Source: an uncultured Bacillota bacterium (GTDB lineage: Bacteria > Bacillota > Clostridia > Tissierellales > Tepidimicrobiaceae). Taken from it: a stretch of DNA of 64,000 nucleotides. The position numbers and the translations under genes were made by a program. Under the pieces are notes generated by a model. The model made no database searches and had not been told where the DNA came from. It saw nothing but the letters and a program-made list of their open reading frames with translations. Shown one piece after another: positions 37,059 to 46,092 of the stretch (positions are counted from its first letter, which is position 1; every line of letters starts with the position of its first letter). The DNA is taken from positions 9,886-73,885 of the forward strand of contig CALBUB010000068.1 in the NCBI GenBank assembly GCA_937967955.1, written 5' to 3'.

Positions 37059-37475
37059 ATGCCCATAACTGTTGGAAAAGTAGTTGAGGGCACAGTCACA
37101 GGTATTACAGATTTTGGAGCTTTTGTCCAGCTGCCTGGTGGTAAAAGCGGACTGGTCCATATATCTGAAATATCTGATGATTATGTAAAAAGAGTAGCCG
37201 ACTACTTAAGAAAAGACCAGAAAGTAAAAGTTAAAATTCTATCCATATCCCAGGATGGTAAAGTAAGTCTTTCCATTAGACAAGCTAAACCTAAATCTAG
37301 TAATCCTATAGAAATCGATTGGAATAGGAATGATGAGAAACAAAGAAATATGTCCTTCGAGGATAAGCTATCTAAATTCCTTAGGGAAAGTAGCGAAAAA
37401 CAGGATATGCTTAAGATGAGAGAAAGCAGGAGAGGTTTTAGTGGCAGGAACAGGGGGCGAAATATGGGCTTTTAG
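37059..37475 (+). CDS. yabR: S1-domain RNA-binding protein YabR
   Basis: 138 residues. Residues 5-75 are a single S1 OB-fold (VEGTVTGITDFGAFVQLPGGKSGLVHISEIS). The rest is a charged tail ending in an Arg/Gly-rich RNA-binding segment. The start is ATG behind AAGGAGG. It is syntenic with B. subtilis yabR between divIC and spoIIE; its precise role is unknown, and a link to ribosomes or mRNA is inferred from the domain. Confidence 0.88.
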   Translation: MPITVGKVVEGTVTGITDFGAFVQLPGGKSGLVHISEISDDYVKRVADYLRKDQKVKVKILSISQDGKVSLSIRQAKPKSSNPIEIDWNRNDEKQRNMSFEDKLSKFLRESSEKQDMLKMRESRRGFSGRNRGRNMGF

Positions 37476-37513
37476 GCAATAATAGTATATATTATTAATA
37501 GGATGCTATTTGG

Positions 37514-37558
37514 GACTTCGTTGATATAAAAAATCAATGAAGTCTTTTTTGTTTTTTT
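37514..37558 (+). terminator. Terminator after yabR
   Basis: A 12-bp stem (37514-37525 with 37533-37544, one G-U pair) is followed by T-rich sequence. The rest of the 383-bp yabR-spoIIE gap holds no tRNA or small gene that I can see, only the spoIIE promoter. Confidence 0.88.
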
Positions 37559-37794
37559 GGAATAAAAGCTTAACATTAAGTTAAAGGAAGGCTTGTATTA
37601 AATTAGAAAATCAATAAATATGCTATTTATTAGTTTTTATACAAGAATATACATTAAAAGTATTTGCTTTTCCTTATGATTTTTTTATTGATATTTACAG
37701 CTTTTAAAGTTAAAGTTTTCTCACTTTAGATGAAAGAAAGGGAGGCTTTTTAAATGGTTTATGTCTAAATTTTCTTCTTTTCTATCAAGAAGGA

Positions 37795-37827
37795 TTGACA
37801 AAATATTTTTACTTCCTCTGCTAATAT
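37795..37827 (+). promoter_or_regulatory. Spo0A-type sigma-A promoter of spoIIE (21-bp spacer)
   Basis: A perfect TTGACA (37795-37800) and TAATAT (37822-37827) are separated by 21 bp, too long for ordinary sigma-A use but like the Spo0A-activated spoIIE/spoIIG promoters of Bacillus. The complement of 37795-37802 reads TTTGTCAA, a close 0A box over the -35. A second partial box (TGTCTAA) is at 37762-37768. Confidence 0.7.
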
Positions 37828-37858
37828 ATTTTGAAAAGAAGGATAAGGGGGAATTGGG

Positions 37859-40204
37859 ATGTTAGATACTAGCTATATTACTCTAAAGGATAAAAAAGAG
37901 AGAAGGCAGATTAGTTTAAATTGGAAGTTCCTTCTACTAGGAATCCTAACCTTTTTTATTAGTAGAGCCAGTGTTGTAGATAAGCTTACTCCTTTTGGTA
38001 TAGCTTTTATTTCTAGTTATCTATTAGCTGGTAAGTATAATTGGTATATTATGCCGGCTGCCATATTAGGTATATTGTCCTTTCATGGCATTGGGGGGAT
38101 AGATTATATAATTTCCATAGTGTTAATTGGTATCACCTATAGATTTGTAAACAGGGACAAGCTTACTACCATTAAGTCTTCAATTATAACTGCCATGCTC
38201 TTTATGGCAGTAAAGCTAGCAAATATAGCCCTAGTGGGTACTATATTCGTATACGATTTATTACTTTCTGTCTTTGAGGGCTTAATAGTATTTACCCTAT
38301 CCTATATGTTTTCTTATGGCATATTTTTAGATACTAATGAGAAAGTTGGGCCTAATGAAAAGATAATATCTGTATTCATAACTTTAGCTATAGGCTTATC
38401 TGGGCTTCAAACTGCCTCTATCTATGGAATAGCTCTTAAAAATATAATCTCCATATTGACAATTTTGTATTTAGGATATAGAGAAGGAATTTTTATTGGA
38501 AGTACAGTTGGCATAACTTTAGGAGTCATATCCTATATGTCTCAACCTGAAATGCCTTTTATATTAGCAATATATGGTTTGGCTGGTTTGCTTACTGGTA
38601 TATTCAAAGAGTTAGGTAAGGCTGGTTCTGTATTAGGATTTTTATTGGGGAATGCTATTGTCAGCTTTTATATAAATGGTTATGGTATAAGTTTTATAAA
38701 TTTAAGAGAACTCCTAGTGGCCATAGGTATTTTTTCAATTACATATAAATATTTAGATGGCTGGCTAGGAGACTATATAGATGCTATTACTAATAGGAGT
38801 AAAGAAAGGGCCCATTCCCATATAAAAGATCAGATAACCATAGATAAGTTAAATGAACTAGCAGAAGTCTTTAATGAATTGGGACAAACTTTTAGAAAAG
38901 CCGTAGAGGACGCTCAAGGCTATGATGCCATAGAAGTATATGGAATAATAGACAATCTAGCCAATAGTATTTGCCAAAACTGTAGTCTAAGGACATTTTG
39001 CTGGGAAGAAAAATTCTATACCACATACCATTCTATGTTTAAGATAATAAGCCTTATGGAAGAAAACATACCAATAGATGACCACACCCTTCCTAATTTT
39101 ATTAAGGAGTATTGTGCCAATAGAAAAGGAGTAGTAGAAGAATTAGAAGAGCAGTTTGAAAAATTAAAACTTAACAGCATGTGGAAGGAAAAGATAAGTG
39201 AAAATAGGCTTTTGGTAGCTGAACAATTGGAAGAGATATCTAAGATAATGAAAGAAATGGCAAAGAACATATATATAAATCCAACCTTTAAAAAGGATGT
39301 GGAGGAACTCTTACTGGAAGAGTTAAGAAAAAATAAGGTAGATGTGGTAGATGTAATAGCCTTTGAATTGGAAAAGGATAATATAGAAATCCATGTAGAA
39401 GTTGATAATGTATATAAAGATGAAAATAGGTACGATCGAGTGAAAAAAATAGTGTCAGATGTTTTAGGTCTTCCTCTTAAGGGGGAATTCAATGTAAGTA
39501 AGCTTAATGATAAAAGGCAGAAATATAGATTTATTAAAGGTAGTAGATATAGTGCCCTAACAGAAGTGGTAGCTATGCCTAACCATATGAATAAAATATC
39601 TGGGGATAATTATACCTTTGGAGAAGGGGAAAACATATACTATTCTGCTATTAGCGATGGAATGGGAGTGGGCAAAAAAGCCCATAGTGAAAGCAATACA
39701 GCAATAAATCTTTTAGAAAAATTTATAGAAGCTAAATTTGATAAGGAGCTGGCTTTAAGGACTATTAATTCTATACTAATGTTAAGTTCTAACCATGAGA
39801 TGTTTACAACCTTTGATATATCCCTAATTGATCTGTATACAGGAAAACTTCAGCTAGTTAAAACTGGAGCTCCAGCAACCTTCATAAAGAAAAAAGATCG
39901 AGTTGAAGTAGTAAATTCTCAATCCCTACCTGTAGGCATATTAAAAGATGTGGATTTTAATGTATATGAAGAGTATTTGGAAGATGGAGATATAATAATC
40001 ATGGTGTCAGATGGAGTATTAGATGCCAATGAAGAGGTTGATAATTCAGAGCTATGGATGAAGGAGTTAATTTCTAGAATAAATAGTGTAAATCCAAGGA
40101 TAATTGGAGAAAAGATATTAAAGGCTGCCAATGAAGCTTGCGCTTATGAACCTAAGGACGATATGACAGTAATGGTAACAAAAGTTTGGAAAACCATAAG
40201 TTAA
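37859..40204 (+). CDS. spoIIE: Stage II sporulation protein E
   Basis: 781 residues. The N-terminal ~320 hold about ten membrane helices, then a regulatory region with a cysteine motif (CQNCSLRTFCW). The C-terminal ~190 are a PP2C phosphatase domain with metal residues in SDGMGVGKKAH, MVSDGV and PKDDMTVM. It dephosphorylates SpoIIAA to activate sigma-F in the forespore and localises at the polar septum. Start ATG behind AAGGGGG. Length is close to the Bacillus protein (827). Confidence 0.95.
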   Translation: MLDTSYITLKDKKERRQISLNWKFLLLGILTFFISRASVVDKLTPFGIAFISSYLLAGKYNWYIMPAAILGILSFHGIGGIDYIISIVLIGITYRFVNRDKLTTIKSSIITAMLFMAVKLANIALVGTIFVYDLLLSVFEGLIVFTLSYMFSYGIFLDTNEKVGPNEKIISVFITLAIGLSGLQTASIYGIALKNIISILTILYLGYREGIFIGSTVGITLGVISYMSQPEMPFILAIYGLAGLLTGIFKELGKAGSVLGFLLGNAIVSFYINGYGISFINLRELLVAIGIFSITYKYLDGWLGDYIDAITNRSKERAHSHIKDQITIDKLNELAEVFNELGQTFRKAVEDAQGYDAIEVYGIIDNLANSICQNCSLRTFCWEEKFYTTYHSMFKIISLMEENIPIDDHTLPNFIKEYCANRKGVVEELEEQFEKLKLNSMWKEKISENRLLVAEQLEEISKIMKEMAKNIYINPTFKKDVEELLLEELRKNKVDVVDVIAFELEKDNIEIHVEVDNVYKDENRYDRVKKIVSDVLGLPLKGEFNVSKLNDKRQKYRFIKGSRYSALTEVVAMPNHMNKISGDNYTFGEGENIYYSAISDGMGVGKKAHSESNTAINLLEKFIEAKFDKELALRTINSILMLSSNHEMFTTFDISLIDLYTGKLQLVKTGAPATFIKKKDRVEVVNSQSLPVGILKDVDFNVYEEYLEDGDIIIMVSDGVLDANEEVDNSELWMKELISRINSVNPRIIGEKILKAANEACAYEPKDDMTVMVTKVWKTIS

Positions 40205-40266
40205 TTATCCAGTATATAATTCCATAAGTTGTCAATAATCCTTAAAAAACTAACAGGAGTGATGGT

Positions 40267-40956
40267 ATGATAAGGCAGATTATAGTTGTATCAGATGGTA
40301 AGTCAAACAAAGGCCCAAATCCAGCAGAAATGGCAGCCTTAGCTCAGAGTAAAGGTATTAAAGTAAGTACCATAGGGATTATTGACAACTGTGATGAAGG
40401 AGCCATATTAGAACTTGAAAGTATTGCAGAAAAGGGAGGAGGAATATGTGAGTTAACAGATTTGGATAATCTATCTGAAACTTTAAGTAGAGTCACCGTC
40501 CAGTCTATCTATCAGACTATTGAAGAAGTAGTAAATAGTCAGCTAAAAACTATAATAGATGCAGAGTTAGAAGAAGTAAGGCCAGATTTAAGAGGGAAGA
40601 TAATCAACATGATGGATAAAATAGGCAACGAAACTCCATTAAAATGCTTAATCCTTTTAGATACTAGTGGTAGTATGAGGGACAAGATTGAAGTAAGTAA
40701 AAAAAGCATCTATGAGCTTCTTTTATTCTTGGAAGAAAGGAAAGGAGAAAATCAAATTGGTGTTATTAGATATCCTAGCCTAAGGGGAGATTATGAATTG
40801 TTATGCGATTTTACTGACGATTTGAGCCAATTAAGAAGGCAGATAAGCCATATAGAAGTAGGTGGGATTACTCCAACAGGTAGTGCTATTGAGGGGGCTA
40901 TAAGAGTATTTGAAGGAGATGATGAGGAATACTTGATAAAAGATTATGTAGTTTAG
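40267..40956 (+). CDS. yabS: VWA-domain protein, YabS-like
   Basis: 229 residues. The N-terminal part (RQIIVVSDGKSNKG, VSTIGIID) resembles the C-terminal half of a von Willebrand A fold; from about residue 125 a second VWA starts with MIDAS motif DTSGSMR, and a threonine in ITPTGSAI. It matches yabS by sequence and position between spoIIE and the YabT kinase. Function is unknown; a phosphoprotein role with YabT is conceivable. The stop falls within the reading frame of the kinase gene (see findings). Confidence 0.8.
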   Translation: MIRQIIVVSDGKSNKGPNPAEMAALAQSKGIKVSTIGIIDNCDEGAILELESIAEKGGGICELTDLDNLSETLSRVTVQSIYQTIEEVVNSQLKTIIDAELEEVRPDLRGKIINMMDKIGNETPLKCLILLDTSGSMRDKIEVSKKSIYELLLFLEERKGENQIGVIRYPSLRGDYELLCDFTDDLSQLRRQISHIEVGGITPTGSAIEGAIRVFEGDDEEYLIKDYVV

Positions 40957-41819
40957 AAAAGCAAACTATAGTAGGAAAATGGAATAGAAGAAAGTATAAG
41001 TTAATAAAGGCCATAGGAGCAGGTAATTATGGTAGGGTGTATAAGGCCGTTGATGATAAAGGAAACATTCGAGCAATTAAGGTATCAGAGGATCTATTAT
41101 CCATTACAAATGAATATAATGGAATGATGGAATTAAAAGGTAGCTCCTTTGTACCTACTGTTTATGATTTTGATGATTTTAAAGTCAACAATAGGACATA
41201 CCATTTTATAGTCATGGATTTTATAGAGGGCTACAATTTAAGGAAAATAAGAGAAAAGACAGATTTAGGTATAAAGAAGATACTAAAAATAGGTATGATA
41301 CTTGTCCGTATGCTGGAAAAGATAAGTCGCTTAGGATACAGGTATACAGATATAAAGCTGGATAATATAATAATTGATAAGGGAGGCAAACTATATATTG
41401 TAGATTTTGGAAGTCTAGTAAAAGACTCTATGCCTACTAAAGAGTATACTCCTGCTTACAATATAAACTCTTGGAATTTAAAATATAAACATAATCCCAC
41501 ATTAGCCTCCCTTTTTAGCATAACTATGGTTATGGTTTCCTTAATAAGTGGTAGAGAATATAATCCATTAAAATATGATTTAGAGCATATAATAAAAGAT
41601 ATAAATAACTTTTCTATCCATAATAGGATAAAAACTTTTTTGATAAAGGGGCTTACAGGTAAATTCCCCGATTATCATATTTACTCTAACTCATTAGCCT
41701 CAATCCTTGTTGAAAAAAACCGTAGTACATCTATTAGTATAATTGACTATTTGCTTATAATAAGCATAGTCAGTTTTGTTTTTGTGTTGCTTTTGGGGAT
41801 AAAAGTTATTCTAACTTAG
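40953..41819 (+). CDS. yabT: YabT-like membrane Ser/Thr protein kinase, start codon unresolved
   Basis: The Hanks-type kinase has a glycine loop AIGAGNYGRV, an AIKV lysine, a YTDIKLDN catalytic loop (HRD replaced by YTD) and DFG as VDFGS. One C-terminal membrane helix is present. The GTG at 41037 would cut off the glycine loop, which is encoded in frame upstream (40983-41036). The frame stays open to 40926, with no ATG, GTG or TTG there. The start given is arbitrary (the TTA that replaces an expected TTG). Either initiation is unusual or one base is missing near 40950. In Bacillus, YabT is a DNA-activated kinase of spore development. Confidence 0.75.
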   Translation, partial: LEKQTIVGKWNRRKYKLIKAIGAGNYGRVYKAVDDKGNIRAIKVSEDLLSITNEYNGMMELKGSSFVPTVYDFDDFKVNNRTYHFIVMDFIEGYNLRKIREKTDLGIKKILKIGMILVRMLEKISRLGYRYTDIKLDNIIIDKGGKLYIVDFGSLVKDSMPTKEYTPAYNINSWNLKYKHNPTLASLFSITMVMVSLISGREYNPLKYDLEHIIKDINNFSIHNRIKTFLIKGLTGKFPDYHIYSNSLASILVEKNRSTSISIIDYLLIISIVSFVFVLLLGIKVILT

Positions 41820-41853
41820 AGTAAATGTTGTATAATATACATAAGGTGATAAA

Positions 41854-43257
41854 ATGAAGGAAAAAGTACTAGATGTTGTAAAAAAATATAAGCTAATTGA
41901 AGATGGGGATAATATACTAATAGGCCTTTCAGGTGGACCTGATTCTATGGCCTTACTTTTTGTTTTATTGGAAATTAAAGAGCAGATTCCCTTTAATATT
42001 TTCATTGCCCATGTAAACCACGGTGTAAGGGGTAAAGAAGCTTTAGAGGATGAAAAATTTGTAGAGGAACTGGCTAAAGGTTTAAAATTACCCTATTTTT
42101 CAAAGACTGTAAATATGGATGCATATGCCAGGGAGAAAAAGATTTCTTCAGAAGAGGCTGGTAGGGAATTAAGGTATGGTTTTTTTAGAGAGATACTTTC
42201 TAAAATTGGTGGAGGGAAAATAGCAGTGGCCCATAATAAAAATGATCAGGCTGAGACTTTACTAATGAGATTTTTAAGGGGCACTGGCTTAGATGGTTTG
42301 GTGGGAATGGAGTACAAAAAAGGAGATATAATTAGGCCTCTTTTGGGTATAGAAAGAAAGGAGATTGAAAACTACTTACATGAAAGAAATATAGAATACA
42401 GAATAGATAGAACTAATCTAGAGCCCATATATGGCAGGAATAAAATAAGGCTAAATTTGATACCTTATGTTGAAAAAAACTATAATCCTAATATAATTGA
42501 TACCCTCTGGAGAATGTCAGAGGTCATGGCAATAGATAATGATTTTTTAGAAATGTGTTGTAAAGAAATTTATAACAATGTAGTGAAAAAAAGAACAAAG
42601 AATAGTATAATTTTAGATGGCAATGTCTTTGTTAGACAACATAGAAGTATGCAACATAGAATTATAAGAAACTGTCTTTTAGAAATAAATGGCCATCTAC
42701 AAGGCTTTACATATAAGCACATTTCAGATGTGGTATTTTTGTTTTTAGACAAGGGGACAGGAAAGAGTATCCATTTGGCAAATAATATTATAGCCAAGAC
42801 AAGCTATAATGATTTTATAATTGAAAGGAAAGAGGAAGAAGAGAAGAAGGAATTTATCCATCAGTTAAGGTTGAATAGCTTTACATATATAGAGGATATT
42901 GGTTTCGGCTTTCATGTGAAAGTAAAACCTATAGAGCAAGTGAAAAAAGTAAGTTTAAACAATAGGTATGTAAAATATTTTGATTATGATAAGGTAGTAG
43001 GAAATATATATGTAAGGAATAGGAAGAGTGGAGATAAATTTAGACCCTTTGGCATGAAGGGAAGCAAAAAGATAAAAGACTATTTTATTGATGAGAAGAT
43101 ACCTAAAGATGAGAGAGATAAGATTCCCCTTGTGGTTGATGATAAAAATATAATTTGGGTAGTAGGCTATAGAACTAGTGAACAGTATAAGATTACAAGG
43201 GATACTAAAAATGTATTAATAATTGAAGCTAAAAATCAGCATATTAAGGAGGTATAA
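41854..43257 (+). CDS. tilS: tRNA(Ile)-lysidine synthase
   Basis: 467 residues. The PP-loop SGGPDS is at 26-31, with [21 protein letters not shown] and the C-terminal TilS domains. It converts C34 of tRNA-Ile(CAU) to lysidine so that AUA codons are read correctly, and is essential. The start is ATG behind AAGGTGAT. hpt starts 2 bases after its stop, and the tilS-hpt-ftsH order is conserved in Firmicutes. Confidence 0.95.
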   Translation: MKEKVLDVVKKYKLIEDGDNILIGLSGGPDSMALLFVLLEIKEQIPFNIFIAHVNHGVRGKEALEDEKFVEELAKGLKLPYFSKTVNMDAYAREKKISSEEAGRELRYGFFREILSKIGGGKIAVAHNKNDQAETLLMRFLRGTGLDGLVGMEYKKGDIIRPLLGIERKEIENYLHERNIEYRIDRTNLEPIYGRNKIRLNLIPYVEKNYNPNIIDTLWRMSEVMAIDNDFLEMCCKEIYNNVVKKRTKNSIILDGNVFVRQHRSMQHRIIRNCLLEINGHLQGFTYKHISDVVFLFLDKGTGKSIHLANNIIAKTSYNDFIIERKEEEEKKEFIHQLRLNSFTYIEDIGFGFHVKVKPIEQVKKVSLNNRYVKYFDYDKVVGNIYVRNRKSGDKFRPFGMKGSKKIKDYFIDEKIPKDERDKIPLVVDDKNIIWVVGYRTSEQYKITRDTKNVLIIEAKNQHIKEV

Positions 43258-43259
43258 AA

Positions 43260-43802
43260 TTGGAGGATGTGATTAAAGAAATACTTGTAACAGAGGAAGA
43301 AATCCAGAAAAAGGTGAAGGAATTGGGAGAGCAGATAACAAGGGATTATCAGGGTAAGAATCTTATGTTAGTCGGAATACTAAAAGGTGCTGTAATGTTT
43401 TTGTCGGATTTAGCTAAAAATATCCGCATGCCTGTTATGATAGACTTTATGGCTGTTTCTAGCTATGGAAATTCAACAGAGTCATCTGGTATAGTAAGGA
43501 TTGTTAAGGATTTAGATTGTAGTGTACACGACAAAGACATATTGATAGTTGAAGATATAATAGATACTGGCCTTACCCTATCCTATCTTACTGACAATCT
43601 AAAAAAGAGAAAGGCAAAAAGTGTTAAGATCGTTACACTTCTTGATAAGCCAGAAAGAAGAAAAGTGGAAGTTCCAGTAGATTATGTGGGTTTTGTTATT
43701 CCAGATGAATTTGTAATAGGTTATGGAATCGACTATGCAGAAAAATATAGAAATTTACCCTTTGTAGCAGCTTTAAAGGAAGAAGTTTATAAGAAGAATT
43801 GA
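43260..43802 (+). CDS. hpt: Hypoxanthine phosphoribosyltransferase
   Basis: 180 residues, start TTG behind [29 protein letters not shown] and the PRPP loop [10 protein letters not shown] are the family motifs. It salvages hypoxanthine and guanine to IMP and GMP. In Bacillus, TilS and HprT together act on ftsH transcription; the same gene order here makes that possible but it is not shown. Confidence 0.95.
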   Translation: MEDVIKEILVTEEEIQKKVKELGEQITRDYQGKNLMLVGILKGAVMFLSDLAKNIRMPVMIDFMAVSSYGNSTESSGIVRIVKDLDCSVHDKDILIVEDIIDTGLTLSYLTDNLKKRKAKSVKIVTLLDKPERRKVEVPVDYVGFVIPDEFVIGYGIDYAEKYRNLPFVAALKEEVYKKN

Positions 43803-43827
43803 TATAGCAGGGCAATTGTAGGAAGTG

Positions 43828-43856
43828 TTGTATTTTTCAACCTATTGTGTTATAAT
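43828..43856 (+). promoter_or_regulatory. Sigma-A promoter of ftsH
   Basis: TTGTAT (43828-43833), a 17-bp spacer and a perfect TATAAT (43851-43856) lie 40 bp before the start. Confidence 0.75.
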
Positions 43857-43896
43857 GTTCAGATAATTCGACTTAGGCTGAAAGGAGGACGTATAT

Positions 43897-45708
43897 TTGA
43901 GGAAATTTTTTAGAGGAACTAGCCTATATTTACTTCTCTTGATAATAATAATATTCGTAGTATCTATGCTAAGTCAAGATGTAGAACAAGTATCAGAAAT
44001 GAATGTAACCCAATTTATTAGCTTATTGGAAAAAGATCAAGTAGAAAGCATTACTTTTGTTGGAGATACGATAAATGGACAATTAAAAGACGGAAGTCAA
44101 TTTACAGTTATGTTACCGAATATTATGATAAGTAATTTTTATGATAACTATTTAAAAGAGAGGATTGAAAACGGAGAAATAATTCTTAGTGATGAACCAG
44201 AACCAACAGAGCCTTGGTTTATTTCTGCTCTTCCTACCATTTTCCTAATAATTATAATTGCAATATTTTGGTTTACCTTTATGCAGCAGTCCCAAGGCGG
44301 CGGTGGCCGAGTAATGTCCTTCGGTAAATCAAGGGCACAGCTCCATAAGGGAGATGATGCTAATAAAGTAACTTTTGCTGATGTAGCTGGCCTGGAAGAA
44401 GAGAAGGAAGAACTTAAAGAAATAGTGGACTTTTTGAAAAATCCAAAAAAATATATAGACATAGGGGCTAGAATTCCAAAAGGAGTTTTACTTGTTGGCC
44501 CACCAGGAACTGGGAAGACTTATTTAAGTAAAGCAGTTGCTGGTGAAGCTGGAGTCCCCTTTTTCAGCATATCTGGTTCCGATTTTGTTGAAATGTTTGT
44601 TGGAGTAGGTGCAAGTCGAGTTAGGGATTTATTTGATCAAGCCAAGAAAAATGCACCATGTATCGTTTTTATAGATGAGATCGATGCAGTGGGTAGAAGG
44701 AGAGGAGCTGGCCTTGGGGGAGGTCATGATGAAAGGGAGCAAACATTGAACCAATTACTAGTAGAGATGGACGGCTTTGCAACTAATGAAGGTATTATAG
44801 TTATGGCTGCTACAAATAGGCCAGATATATTGGATCCTGCCCTGTTAAGGCCTGGTAGGTTTGATAGAAGAATAACAGTTGGCTTACCTGACATTAAAGC
44901 TAGGGAAGAAATACTGAAAGTCCATACTCGAAACAAACCTTTAGATGAGGATGTGGACTTGAAAGTAATAGCAAAAAGGACTGCAGGCTTTAGTCCGGCA
45001 GATTTAGAGAACTTGACAAATGAAGCAGCTTTACTTGCTGCTAGAAGGAATTTGAAGAAGATCCCTATGCATATAATTGAAGAGGCTTCTATAAAGGTAA
45101 TAGCTGGACCTGAAAAGAGAAGTAGGGTCATTAGTGAAGAAGAAAAAAGGCTTACTGCTTATCATGAGGCAGGCCATGCTATTACATCTAGATTGTTGCC
45201 AAATACAGACCCTATTCATATGATAACTATTATCCCGAGGGGAGGAGCAGGAGGCTTTACTGCATATCTGCCAGAACAGGATAGATATTATATGACCAAA
45301 AGCAAAATGGAAGCTCAGCTAGTAACCCTATTAGGTGGTAGAGCTGCTGAAGCTTTAGTATTGAAGGATATAAGCACAGGGGCTCAAAATGACATAGAAA
45401 GGGCTACTAAGCTGGCAAGGCAGATGGTTACCCATTATGGAATGAGTGAAAAACTTGGTCCAATGACTTATGGTACAGACGATGAGGAAGTATTTGTTGG
45501 AAGAGATTTTGGAAGAACGAGAAACTATAGTGAAGAAGTGGCAGCTGAAATTGATAGGGAAATGAGAAGTATAATAGATAAAGCTTATAGTAAAGCTGAA
45601 CAATTGTTAAAGGAAAATATAGATAAGCTTCATAAAGTAGCAGAAGCCCTTCTTGAAAAGGAAACTCTAGATGCTAAGGAATTTGAAGAGATATTTGCAA
45701 GTGCGTAG
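43897..45708 (+). CDS. ftsH: ATP-dependent zinc metalloprotease FtsH
   Basis: 603 residues, start TTG behind AAAGGAGG. Two membrane helices (about 8-25 and 108-128) flank an extracellular loop. The AAA+ domain has Walker A GPPGTGKT (201-208), [10 protein letters not shown] and the SRH segment; the M41 protease has HEAGH (about 424). It degrades membrane and regulatory proteins and is needed for sporulation in Bacillus. It closes the block of conserved order; coaX, its usual neighbour, is displaced 11.8 kb to the right. Confidence 0.97.
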   Translation: MRKFFRGTSLYLLLLIIIIFVVSMLSQDVEQVSEMNVTQFISLLEKDQVESITFVGDTINGQLKDGSQFTVMLPNIMISNFYDNYLKERIENGEIILSDEPEPTEPWFISALPTIFLIIIIAIFWFTFMQQSQGGGGRVMSFGKSRAQLHKGDDANKVTFADVAGLEEEKEELKEIVDFLKNPKKYIDIGARIPKGVLLVGPPGTGKTYLSKAVAGEAGVPFFSISGSDFVEMFVGVGASRVRDLFDQAKKNAPCIVFIDEIDAVGRRRGAGLGGGHDEREQTLNQLLVEMDGFATNEGIIVMAATNRPDILDPALLRPGRFDRRITVGLPDIKAREEILKVHTRNKPLDEDVDLKVIAKRTAGFSPADLENLTNEAALLAARRNLKKIPMHIIEEASIKVIAGPEKRSRVISEEEKRLTAYHEAGHAITSRLLPNTDPIHMITIIPRGGAGGFTAYLPEQDRYYMTKSKMEAQLVTLLGGRAAEALVLKDISTGAQNDIERATKLARQMVTHYGMSEKLGPMTYGTDDEEVFVGRDFGRTRNYSEEVAAEIDREMRSIIDKAYSKAEQLLKENIDKLHKVAEALLEKETLDAKEFEEIFASA

Positions 45709-45711
45709 ATT

Positions 45712-45742
45712 AGACAGCTATTAAAGCTGTCTTTTATTTTTT
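45712..45742 (+). terminator. Terminator after ftsH
   Basis: An 8-bp stem AGACAGCT/AGCTGTCT (45712-45719 with 45725-45732) is followed by a T-rich run. Confidence 0.85.
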
Positions 45743-45811
45743 TACAATTTTTGTGAAAAATATGACGAAACAATACTACTGTGCAAGTAATTAGAAAATT
45801 AATTAAATTTC

Positions 45812-45840
45812 TTGACAAATAAATAATTGTTTGTTACTAT
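45812..45840 (+). promoter_or_regulatory. Sigma-A promoter of the transporter leader RNA
   Basis: A perfect TTGACA (45812-45817), 17-bp spacer and TACTAT (45835-45840). Transcription should start near 45847. Confidence 0.8.
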
Positions 45841-45846
45841 TCATAA

Positions 45847-45986
45847 TGAAGGGTACTTAAAATTTAATAAAGCAGCTAACTGCCATATAATTACGTTGGT
45901 AGGAGCTTATCTTACCTTCTACCATTTTAGTAATTATAGCACGGCAGACTAGGGTTAAACAACCACTGGTCTCCCGTGCTTTTTTG
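45847..45986 (+). ncRNA. Candidate riboswitch-type leader RNA of unknown class
   Basis: Nested helices can form: CTGCC/GGCAG (45880-45884 with 45943-45947), ATAATTAC/GTAATTAT (45887-45894 with 45930-45937), and TGGTAG/CTACCA (45897-45902 with 45919-45924). The outer 3' strand overlaps the 5' arm of a GC-rich terminator (GCACGG, 45939-45944, with CCGTGC, 45974-45979, inner stem 45946-45952 with 45966-45972, then T6). The two folds exclude each other, which is classic transcription attenuation. No known class was recognised. Confidence 0.6.
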
Positions 45987-46092
45987 TTACACAAAATGTC
46001 ATTTTATTAACAAATCAGTACATATTAATTTTATTTAATCCATTTTGATGGGAGGGATTTGGTTTGGCTTTCCGAGTGTTTAATTTTGTAGA

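Noticed and set aside
37559..37794. tRNA genes between yabR and spoIIE, as in Bacillus
   Set aside because: No cloverleaf, no GGTTCRA T-loop and no acceptor stem could be found.
39016..39492. 158-codon minus-strand frame inside spoIIE
   Set aside because: Serine/leucine-rich shadow of a well-supported gene; no ribosome site or family resemblance.
40926..40960. Programmed -1 frameshift joining yabS and yabT
   Set aside because: The site has no good slippery heptamer and no obvious downstream stimulator; a missing base is simpler.
45939..45985. ykkC/guanidine-I riboswitch, because CTAGGGTT...CTGGTC occurs
   Set aside because: In that class these bases are near the 5' side of the aptamer and are followed by further conserved helices. 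Here they are inside the terminator, immediately followed by the T-run.
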